This document shows positions 9,484-17,044 of a DNA stretch of 64,000 bases, piece by piece; the stretch's first letter is position 1; each line of letters opens with the position of its first letter. Where the stretch lies: NCBI GenBank assembly GCA_019359595.1, contig JAHHGZ010000010.1:62001-126000 (forward strand), written 5' to 3'. Under the pieces are notes generated by a model, which worked only from the letters and a program-made list of their open reading frames with translations, made no database searches and was not told where the DNA came from. The stretch comes from Cyanomargarita calcarea GSE-NOS-MK-12-04C. Lineage in GTDB: Bacteria; Cyanobacteriota; Cyanobacteriia; Cyanobacteriales; Nostocaceae. Position numbers and translations under genes: made by a program.

Positions 9484-11067
9484 TTATTGCTTCCGTTCAA
9501 TTGCATCTCTTGTGGTTTTATACGCTTCAATAAAAGTCCGAAATGATTCTTGAGAAATATTATCTGCAACTAAATCTGTTGCTACTTGTTCAAGAATTTT
9601 ATCTAGTTCTTGCTTTATATTATTCTTACTTTGCTTGCTATCTTGCAGCAGATGAACCACTGCTTTAATATATTCTGTAGAAACTTCTCTTTGTTTGTTC
9701 TCTACTGCTTGCTTCGCTAATTGTCTTTCACGCTCTATTGCTTCTCTGGTAGTTTTGTAGGCTTCGTTAAAGGTTCGGAATGATTCTTGAGAAATTCTTT
9801 CGGCAAATAGAGCTTTGGCTGCAGTATTAAAAGCTTCATCAAGTAGTTCTTGCCTAAACTCTACTTCACCTAGACCTTCATTCATTAATTTAATGGTTGA
9901 TTCAATGTATTCATCCGCTTCATCTTTTTTACCCCGTGCAATCCATAGCTTAAGTTGTCTAATCCATTGAATTCCTAGCAGAATAACTGTCAGAATAAAA
10001 GCTAAAAAGTCAGAATTCTCTTGAACAAACGAACGTTTATCCCGCTCATAAAAAGCTAAAGCACCTGGATGAAGAGTGATACCTGCGCTACTGGTAATGT
10101 TAGGACGATCAATAGTGGCAACCAAGGGTTTCACCTCATCATGTCCTTGTATCGCATTCGCTATTTCTTGACGATTTTCAGATAAAATTATCGTTATTTC
10201 TTCAATTACATTTTTATCTACTTTGTCACTTGTCAACAGCAATCTTGATACACCAACTGTATCTAAGTCTTTCTCAGGCACGGGAGAATAACCCCGATAT
10301 GCCCCTAGGGGAATTTTGGCGGTATCAAAGGTGGGATATTTAATTTTCATTGCTTCTGCTTGTTCAATTGCTAATAATCTCCCTTGGTTTTTCTGTATAT
10401 GTTCTGAAATAGATTTATTCCCAGCAGCACGGACACGGAATAAAGCGTCTGCGTTCCCATTGCGAAAATCGTTATCTGCGTCCTCGTCTTTATATTTACC
10501 TTTACCTTTACCTTTACCTGTAATTTGGAAATCTTTTTCACTCATTCCATAATGAGCAGCCACTTCTAAAAAAGATTTATATTGCCCTCCCTCTGTAGGT
10601 AAAGCGATTATCTTACCTTTCAGTTCAGAAAATTGTTTAATAGTGTCACCTTTGACAACTAACTGAAATAAATCTTGATACAACACAGCTACACTTCTGG
10701 CACCTGATATATTCGTATTCCCAGCCGCAACATCTGCTTGTGCTGTTACTAATTGTGCTTTACCTTCATGCAACAATCGCAGATTATCTGTTGTACCACC
10801 AGTTTTTTCAACTTTAATTTTTATCTTGCTTTTGCGTTCAACTACCTGTTCTATCGCTTTGCTAATAATATAGCTTTCCCCTGTTTCGTCTCCAGCTGCT
10901 AGGGTGAGATTAGGTGCTAACAGCCGATTAATAATGCTGTAACTAATTCCCAGAAATAAGCCTGTGCTTGCAAGCCCCAAACTAATAAAAACTACTTTAG
11001 ATAAAAGGTCAAGATTCAGAATAAATTTCACAAACTTGCTTGGGGTGAAATTTTTAGATGCTGCCAT
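9484..11067 (-). CDS. TAXI-family TRAP substrate-binding protein with an added helical C-terminus
   Basis: 527 residues from the ATG at 11067 (an ATG at 11097 is also possible). An N-terminal membrane anchor (VVFISLGLASTGLFLGISYSI) precedes a TAXI-type periplasmic binding domain: LTLAAGDETGESYIISKAIEQ, KTGGTTDNLRLLHEGKAQLV, KGKIIALPTEGGQYKSF. A second hydrophobic segment (DFLAFILTVILLGIQWI) near residue 350 is followed by a coiled-coil tail containing two near copies of ISQESFRTFxEAYKTTRxAIER. A GKGKGKGK stretch comes from tandem TTTACC hexamers. No TRAP permease genes are nearby, so it may act as an orphan sensor or binding protein. Confidence 0.75.
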   Translation of the reverse strand: MAASKNFTPSKFVKFILNLDLLSKVVFISLGLASTGLFLGISYSIINRLLAPNLTLAAGDETGESYIISKAIEQVVERKSKIKIKVEKTGGTTDNLRLLHEGKAQLVTAQADVAAGNTNISGARSVAVLYQDLFQLVVKGDTIKQFSELKGKIIALPTEGGQYKSFLEVAAHYGMSEKDFQITGKGKGKGKYKDEDADNDFRNGNADALFRVRAAGNKSISEHIQKNQGRLLAIEQAEAMKIKYPTFDTAKIPLGAYRGYSPVPEKDLDTVGVSRLLLTSDKVDKNVIEEITIILSENRQEIANAIQGHDEVKPLVATIDRPNITSSAGITLHPGALAFYERDKRSFVQENSDFLAFILTVILLGIQWIRQLKLWIARGKKDEADEYIESTIKLMNEGLGEVEFRQELLDEAFNTAAKALFAERISQESFRTFNEAYKTTREAIERERQLAKQAVENKQREVSTEYIKAVVHLLQDSKQSKNNIKQELDKILEQVATDLVADNISQESFRTFIEAYKTTRDAIERKQ

Positions 11068-11270
11068 ATTTGCAAAGATATAAATTTCAACGCTCATTCT
11101 GGATGATGTTGACTGATATTTAAACAAATAAGTTTCAATTAAGATAAGGTTATGAAAATATAAAATATAGGTTAAAAAAGTCTGTAATTCTAAGATGTTT
11201 ACACACAATTTCATCGGAGTTGACGAGTAAAATTGGATGCGTTGTAACACACCATTGAATTTACGGTCTT

Positions 11271-11384
11271 ATACCAATTCTGTATGAAGATGCACATAAT
11301 CAAGACCCCCCTGTAGTCCCCCCTTGGCAAGGGGGGACGGCGTAGCCGGGGGTTAATATATGCAGCTTCACAAAGAAACGGTAT
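11271..11384. repeat. MITE-like element, family A, copy 1
   Basis: Starts ATACCAATTCTG and ends ACGGTAT. The outer 30 bases at each end are imperfect inverted repeats of each other (23 of 30 match when one end is reverse-complemented). The centre is a C/G-rich palindrome, partly replaced here by GGCGTAGCC. Two further copies in the same orientation lie at 19660-19754 and 22528-22636. No coding capacity. Confidence 0.85.
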
Positions 11385-11576
11385 TATGGGGTAATAGTTC
11401 AAAATAATCGGCTTCTGTTTTTTGCTTTCTTCGGTGTTTTTAATGAACCATAAGACTAAAAAAAACGGGTTTCTATGTCTTAGGGTAGAGGTTTTGAAGC
11501 TTCATACTAAAGAAAGAGCGACTATCTTTGTATTATTCGATAAATTTCTGTTAGTAGCTATCAACGAGAAATATTT

Positions 11577-12032
11577 ATGAATAACAAACTAGTAGATGGT
11601 ATCATTCCATCACAGCCACCAATAGAAGCCCTGTCTGACGCTCACGAATTAAAGTCTCGCCTGGAATGGGGTGAGCCAGCTTTTACAATTCTTGATGTGC
11701 GCGATCGCATGACCTATAACAACGGTCATATCATGGGTGCAATGCCGATGGAACTTGAACAATTGACAGACCGTGCAGTGCCATCTCTAGCGAAATCTCG
11801 TGATATTTACGTTTACGGTGAGTCTGAGGAACAAAGTGCCCAAGCTGCACAAATGCTGAAAAGTGCCGGGTTTGAGCATGTTTCTCAACTCAGAGGTGGT
11901 CTAAACGCATGGAAGGCAATTGGGGGTCCGACTGAGGGAGTTGAGGAATCATTGTCTCCCCCAGATGCCGGTGATTACAATGTCGTAGACCGGATGAAAA
12001 CTCATTTTGATACTGCGAAAAAAGAAGTTTAG
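11577..12032 (+). CDS. Rhodanese-like domain protein lacking the catalytic cysteine
   Basis: 151 residues. Single rhodanese domain: FTILDVRDRMTYNNGHIMGA is the CH2A-type motif, and LRGGLNAWKAIGG is the C-terminal signature. The active-site loop that normally reads C-x-x-G-x-R is DIYVYGESEEQS here, with Gly in place of Cys. It therefore should not transfer sulfur and may bind a ligand or partner instead. A hydrophilic tail of about 30 residues follows. It stands alone between a MITE-bearing gap and an opposing exonuclease gene. Confidence 0.85.
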   Translation: MNNKLVDGIIPSQPPIEALSDAHELKSRLEWGEPAFTILDVRDRMTYNNGHIMGAMPMELEQLTDRAVPSLAKSRDIYVYGESEEQSAQAAQMLKSAGFEHVSQLRGGLNAWKAIGGPTEGVEESLSPPDAGDYNVVDRMKTHFDTAKKEV

Positions 12033-12197
12033 TCATTTGTCATCAATTATTGGGATTAGAGTATTCCAATTAAAAAAATATCCCAAAATATTGTATGATA
12101 GTCTGTCCATCAAATACCCTGATACCTGTTGAAGCCTATCCTACGGGATCGTTTGTTTTTTGGATTACTCTTAACCAATGACTAATGACTCATGACA

Positions 12198-12827
12198 TTA
12201 ATGTTCAAATAAGTCTTTAAATTGTAACAAATCTAAGGAAACGATTGTCGGCAGGCAATTAAAGCATTCTTGGGCAAGCTCTAAGCGTTCTTCTCTTTCC
12301 AGCATTGCGATGAGTTTCTGTCGAACCCCGATTAAGTAGCGCACATCATTAGCAGCATAACTCAGTTGGGTATCTGATAAATTAGTAGCGTTTCCCCAAT
12401 CGGAGCTTTGAGCGCTCTTATCTAATTCTACTTGTTCCAATTCATTCACTACTTCCTTGAGTCCGTGGCGTTGTGTATAAGTACGCACTAATTTGCTGCC
12501 GATTTTTGTGCAGAAAATCGGCTGGGTTTGAATTTTGAGATTATAACGCAAAGTGGCAATATCGAAACGTGCGTAGTGAAAAATTTTGACGATATTCGCC
12601 GCTTCCATCAATTTTTTTAAGTTTGGGGCTTCTGTTTGTCCTTTGAGGATGCGGATTGCAGTTACTTTGCCCTTTACGTCGCACAACTGCACCAAACACA
12701 AGCGATCGCGTTGGGGTATTAATCCCATTGTTTCTGTATCTACTGCAATAGCTTCGGATTGTAAATACTCGGACAGGGTAGCCTGATCAATGTCGCGATC
12801 GCAAACTTGAAAGTTTTCTAATTTCAT
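12198..12827 (-). CDS. RNase D-like 3'-5' exonuclease
   Basis: 209 residues, a DEDDy exonuclease domain without the HRDC domains of E. coli RNase D. Catalytic residues: Asp and Glu in AIAVDTETMGL, Asp in IFHYARFDIATL, and Tyr and Asp in LSYAANDVRYLIGV. Such short forms are widespread in cyanobacteria and act on RNA or DNA 3' ends. Start at 12827 chosen because MKLENFQVCDRDID is a normal family opening. It is transcribed alone. Confidence 0.88.
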   Translation of the reverse strand: MKLENFQVCDRDIDQATLSEYLQSEAIAVDTETMGLIPQRDRLCLVQLCDVKGKVTAIRILKGQTEAPNLKKLMEAANIVKIFHYARFDIATLRYNLKIQTQPIFCTKIGSKLVRTYTQRHGLKEVVNELEQVELDKSAQSSDWGNATNLSDTQLSYAANDVRYLIGVRQKLIAMLEREERLELAQECFNCLPTIVSLDLLQFKDLFEH

Positions 12828-13036
12828 AAATCCCTAAAAAAATAAATGTAGTGCTTTTTGACGCTCCCCAACCGTAAACGGAAGGGATTCTTTAGGAGTT
12901 TAAAGCGTATCCCCTAAATGGACGTTTGTTGCCCTTTGATTTTCGGTGAACACTACATTATTGTGCAAAAAAATAAAATCACTTCTATAACCGATATCAA
13001 GTCCGGTGCGTCCGTTCATCCGGACATGATAAGAGT

Positions 13037-13579
13037 CTAGCGATTGTTAAGGAAAATTTGCGTTAGGTAAACTTCGCCTTCCTTATTGGTAGCTACACCA
13101 ATCCCAGTGAGGTTGTACTTTCCTTTGATATTGGTAAGATGTCCGGGACTTTTGATCCATCCTTGTACGGCTTCGCTTGCCGGATCGCTATAACCGAGGT
13201 TGTAAGCGACATTCTCCGCTGCACTGTTGAACTTTATAGGAAGGGCTTTGACTCGTCTTTCAAATCCATTATGGCTAAAGGGGACTTTACCTTTAGCCAT
13301 ATTCTGGCTATGAATCCTTGCCTGTTTTGTGATGTTTGGATTAATCCTGAGTTTTGACATACCCTTAGAAGCGCGATATCGATTAATTTGCTCAAAAATT
13401 GATTTTTCTAAAGCATTCGTTTCAGAATTTGTAGATGCTATAACCTGACGCGATCGAATCGATGTCGCTTGATTCTGATTTATTTTCGTTCTTGTGTGAC
13501 CTGGTACGGCATTGGTCGATAATCCACTGGCAAGGACAAGCGCACTAAAAGCGATGCCGAAAGCAATTTGCCGGCTCAT
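13037..13579 (-). CDS. Secreted CAP-domain (SCP/PR1) protein
   Basis: 180 residues. Residues 1-25 form a signal peptide (IAFGIAFSALVLASGLS). The CAP domain runs from about residue 60: EKSIFEQINRYRASKGMSKLRINP, QARIHSQNMAKGKVPFSHNGFE, AAENVAYNLGYSD, AVQGWIKSPGHLTNI and ITGIGVA-like NLTGIGVATNKEGEVYLTQIF. The cavity His and Glu residues are present (SHNG, AENV, SPGH). Bacterial CAP proteins are extracellular and of mostly unknown role. Confidence 0.9.
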   Translation of the reverse strand: MSRQIAFGIAFSALVLASGLSTNAVPGHTRTKINQNQATSIRSRQVIASTNSETNALEKSIFEQINRYRASKGMSKLRINPNITKQARIHSQNMAKGKVPFSHNGFERRVKALPIKFNSAAENVAYNLGYSDPASEAVQGWIKSPGHLTNIKGKYNLTGIGVATNKEGEVYLTQIFLNNR

Positions 13580-14007
13580 GAAGGTTTAAGTAATGTGTAG
13601 GGTCGTAAAACGCACACCCGGATGATAGGTTTCTTTGTACACCAGTTTTTTATTCCGCAATACGGAATATAGCAAATGGTGTCAGATTCCAGCAGGTGTG
13701 TCTAGAGTAGTTTTACCGATTTTATGCTGTGTATTTCGGATTTTTCAGTTGTCATAATATCAATTTTTCTTATGGCGATAGTAGATTCATTGTTTACAAC
13801 CGTATTTATACTTAGATAATAATCTAAAATTAATCAGATTTTTATAAAGTCATTTTAAAGATATAGGAGCCTTATATTACACTAATTATGCTTTTTGTCA
13901 AGGTTATAGGGCTTCAAAGACTCAACCTAGGTCACTATCTTGTTTGGTAAACTTATTACTATAGATGGATTCACCTAAATATTAACTATCAACCTCAACT
14001 AACTCTT
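13580..14007. other. 428-bp intergenic region between divergent genes
   Basis: No gene is visible. It separates the CAP-domain gene from the SUI1 gene, which point away from each other, so it should hold both promoters. It is AT-rich in its right half. I cannot place the promoters with confidence. Confidence 0.5.
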
Positions 14008-14352
14008 ATGTCTTCAAATCCCAAATCTTCTGACAAACGCATAATTTACCGGGAATTTGGCAACGATAACTCAGCCGCTTTGTCTAGGGGTATTCAAGAG
14101 TTACCCCCGCAACAACAAAATTTGAAGGTGGAAGCTTCTCGCAAAGGACGCAAGGGTAAAACTGTGACTGCGATTACTGGTTTTCAAGCTAAACCGGAAA
14201 CTTTGCAGGAGTTAGTTAAGCAGTTAAAAACGCAGTGCGGTACTGGTGGGACTGTTAAAGAGAATGAAATTGAAATTCAGGGTGAACACAAACAGAAAAT
14301 TTTGGAGATTTTGACTGCTCTGGGTTATAAGGCAAAAATCAGCGGGGGTTGA
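14008..14352 (+). CDS. yciH: SUI1/YciH-family translation factor
   Basis: 114 residues. The SUI1 fold occupies the C-terminal two thirds: SRKGRKGKTVTAITGFQ, LQELVKQLKTQCGTGGTVK, IEIQGEHKQKILEILTALGY. In bacteria this eIF1-like protein binds the small ribosomal subunit and influences start-site fidelity. The N-terminal part is a flexible extension usual for cyanobacterial members. Confidence 0.92.
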   Translation: MSSNPKSSDKRIIYREFGNDNSAALSRGIQELPPQQQNLKVEASRKGRKGKTVTAITGFQAKPETLQELVKQLKTQCGTGGTVKENEIEIQGEHKQKILEILTALGYKAKISGG

Positions 14353-14480
14353 TTGAGTCGGGTGGATTCACTCACCGGAATGCACCAAGCCGCAACACAG
14401 TTACTGCATAAGCTCAAAACAGTGACATCTATACACTTTATGTAGATAAAATACTAATTTTATGCCAGGAGCGCAAAGTT

Positions 14481-15920
14481 ATGGGCGCATCATCAAGATA
14501 CTGGAATATTTGGCGAATTAGTCTTAAGACTGAAAAAGTTAGATATAAATATTGTTTGGTTCCCATTGCACAGGAGTTTTGCTACAAGGAAGTTGTCAAT
14601 GCAAATGGGAGTAACGTCCAATCTGCTCTACTATCTCATTTTCACTCTAAGAATTCTGCCGATACTATTAGTCGTGCCCAAGCTGGGCTTTGTCTGCGAT
14701 GCTATGTTTCTGACCCCATTCTGAAAGCTTGTAAAAAAATAGACAATCTCTTTAGTGGTGAAAAACATTTCAACTACCAAGATTTACTGCCTTATGTCCT
14801 GAATGATGATGGGAAAACTCTAGTCATTTTGGATAGCGATCGCAAAAATCAACTTGTTCTGGATAAAAATGGGGAAACTAGGAAAACGGCTTATAAATTC
14901 TTTTCTGTGAAGGTTTTACAAACATTTGATGCTGACTCCGAGGGAAGCATGAGTTTGGATAACTGGGCATATCTGCAAACCAAACAAAATCCAGAAATCA
15001 GAGATTTTTTGTCAGAATTTGGTTTTCAACATCTCAGTGACTGGGCACTATTAAATAGAGCTAGACCCAAGCAACTCCAACGTTTATCAGTACGCGATCG
15101 CCAAATCGTAGAAGTCTTTCATGCAGTCTACCGTCGAGATCGAATTTCCTTGACTCGACAGTTCGGGATGAAAAGATGTCCAGATCCTTCCATAGCTCAA
15201 CTTGAAGAAATGCTCTCTTACTTGCAACAACAAAATATTAATACCTCTGTTGATTTGATGAAGCAGCTCCAACAAGTTGCAATGCAACTGAGACAATATG
15301 ATATCTGGAGTTATAGAGAGCCTCTAGATATTTACGACCCTGATACTAAAACTTACACAACTAGAGCGGATTTATCTAGCGATCCTCTTAATGAATCATT
15401 AGTGGAGCAGCAAGAAATTTTAGAGTTCTTTCACCAACAAGTTTCTAATTGTTTAAGTAATGCAATAGAGCAAGAAATCGGCTTCCGAATGAGCAATTTG
15501 CGCTCCAGTAAAAAGTATGCTGTATTTGCACCAAAATTGCTGACTGGGTTGCAATTATATTACTACGAGGGGATGTCTTTAAAAGACATTGCTCCGAAGT
15601 TGGGTATGACAAGTTGGGATCAAGCTAGACGAATATTAAATCCAGGAGAACTTCTGAGTAAGGTGCGGGCCTTGACTGCACAAAAAATCATCGAAAAAAT
15701 GTTAGAAAAAGCTAGCAGTATGGGTTTAACCAAAATTCCTCCAGAGCCAGATTATCTCAAAACTTTGGTTGAACAAATTGAAGCTTTTGTGGATGCAGAA
15801 ATTTTTACGGAAGCAGCAGAAGAAATTAGAGCCGGGAAGAGCCGTTCTATGAACAGTTCATACGCTCAAGCAATTCGCCTTTACTGCAACCGTTGTAGTC
15901 AATATGTAGGGGTGAATTAA
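14481..15920 (+). CDS. Sigma-factor-like protein of the CHAT/DUF1822 locus
   Basis: 479 residues. The middle (RLSVRDRQIVEVFHAVYRRDR) and especially the C-terminal third (LTGLQLYYYEGMSLKDIAPKLGM, then TSWDQARRILNPGELLSKV) resemble a sigma-70 region-4 helix-turn-helix. Proteins of this shape are annotated as sigma factors next to DUF1822 genes in cyanobacteria. A CCAGGAG ribosome-binding site precedes the ATG. The stop TAA overlaps the ATG of the DUF1822 gene (TAATG), which implies translational coupling. Likely role: dedicated transcription activator of the locus; this is inference. Confidence 0.6.
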   Translation: MGASSRYWNIWRISLKTEKVRYKYCLVPIAQEFCYKEVVNANGSNVQSALLSHFHSKNSADTISRAQAGLCLRCYVSDPILKACKKIDNLFSGEKHFNYQDLLPYVLNDDGKTLVILDSDRKNQLVLDKNGETRKTAYKFFSVKVLQTFDADSEGSMSLDNWAYLQTKQNPEIRDFLSEFGFQHLSDWALLNRARPKQLQRLSVRDRQIVEVFHAVYRRDRISLTRQFGMKRCPDPSIAQLEEMLSYLQQQNINTSVDLMKQLQQVAMQLRQYDIWSYREPLDIYDPDTKTYTTRADLSSDPLNESLVEQQEILEFFHQQVSNCLSNAIEQEIGFRMSNLRSSKKYAVFAPKLLTGLQLYYYEGMSLKDIAPKLGMTSWDQARRILNPGELLSKVRALTAQKIIEKMLEKASSMGLTKIPPEPDYLKTLVEQIEAFVDAEIFTEAAEEIRAGKSRSMNSSYAQAIRLYCNRCSQYVGVN

Positions 15921-16954
15921 TGTTTAAGTTTCCGGTGAAATATACCGATTTAAGACTTTTGATACCAGAAATAATTTGGTTAGAATCAGAACATTTGGAG
16001 CAGGCAAAGAAAATGTGCAATTTGAACGGTGAAACAGAGCATAGTTGGCAAAAATATTTAAATTCACTGGCACTGATGGGCTTTAAAAAATGGCTTGATG
16101 GCAGAATTTCATACCCAATTGTCAATCAAGATATCAGTGCGGTAGAGACTGCTTGCCATCTCCAAATAGGTGATTTTAAGTTTTCTTTGATTGCTATTGA
16201 GCATCTACTTGATGAAGTAGTAACTATACATCAAGATATTATAAACATACCAAAATTTGCCGCTCATTTTTATGTAGTGCTTGAGGTGTTGGAAGAAGAA
16301 GCCGAAATTATTATTAGAGGCTTTTTGCGGCACGATGAATTAGTAAATGCTCGCAGTCGAATGAATTTACCAATTCTTCAAGAAGATTTTTACCAGATAC
16401 CTTTCTCAATATTTGACACAGAACCAAATCACTTGCTGTATTACTGCAAATTCACAGAAGCATCTGCGATTCTTTCACCTGCAAATAGCGGAGATTTACT
16501 GGAATTCTTGAATAAAAATACAATTAAACTGAGTCAATGGTTGCAGGGTGCTTTTGATGATGGTTGGCAGACTATTGACACGCTCATCAACCCAGAAGCT
16601 AATTTAGCTTTTAGTACTAGGAACGTTATGGAAGCTGCCAGAAGAGCCAAACTAATCGATTTGGGTGTGCAATTAGGTAGTCAAACTGTGGCATTGCTAG
16701 TAAATATTATCGAGGAGAATGAGGGCAAATTAGGTGTTTTGATTCAGTTACATCCAACTGGAGGAGAAAAATTTTTACCCCCGCTTCTGAAGTTGACTTT
16801 GCTATCTAAAAGCGGGAAGGTTTTGCAAGAAGTTCAATCGAGAATTCAAGATAATTATATTCAACTTAAACCTTTTAAAGGTGAAGCAGGAAAATCTTTT
16901 AGTATCAAAGTTACTTTGGGAGATACTAGTATTCAAGAAAGTTTTGAAATGTAG
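15920..16954 (+). CDS. DUF1822 family protein
   Basis: 344 residues, soluble. It opens with TDLRLLIPEIIWLESEHLEQA and continues with WQKYLNSLALMGFKKWLDGR, the usual DUF1822 beginning. The C-terminal part (VALLVNIIEENEGKLGVLIQLHPTG, then LPPLLKLTLLSKSGKVLQEV) looks like a beta-rich regulatory domain. DUF1822 is cyanobacterial, of unknown function, and repeatedly sits between a sigma-like gene and CHAT-protease genes. It is translationally coupled to the upstream gene and 90 bases before the TPR-CHAT gene. Confidence 0.85.
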   Translation: MFKFPVKYTDLRLLIPEIIWLESEHLEQAKKMCNLNGETEHSWQKYLNSLALMGFKKWLDGRISYPIVNQDISAVETACHLQIGDFKFSLIAIEHLLDEVVTIHQDIINIPKFAAHFYVVLEVLEEEAEIIIRGFLRHDELVNARSRMNLPILQEDFYQIPFSIFDTEPNHLLYYCKFTEASAILSPANSGDLLEFLNKNTIKLSQWLQGAFDDGWQTIDTLINPEANLAFSTRNVMEAARRAKLIDLGVQLGSQTVALLVNIIEENEGKLGVLIQLHPTGGEKFLPPLLKLTLLSKSGKVLQEVQSRIQDNYIQLKPFKGEAGKSFSIKVTLGDTSIQESFEM

Positions 16955-17044
16955 AATAGTCCTGAGTGCCGAGTCGAAGAGGAAGTCAGTGGTGGGCGAT
17001 CGCTGGTATATTTGATGATATCACTCACTTTTAGGAAAAAGAAC

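Noticed and set aside
12828-13036. Possible IS200/605 end or small RNA between the exonuclease and CAP genes
   Set aside because: A GTAGTG/CACTAC pair and a short CCTAAA/TTTAGG pair are visible, but I could not match them to any other copy in the window or to a known element.
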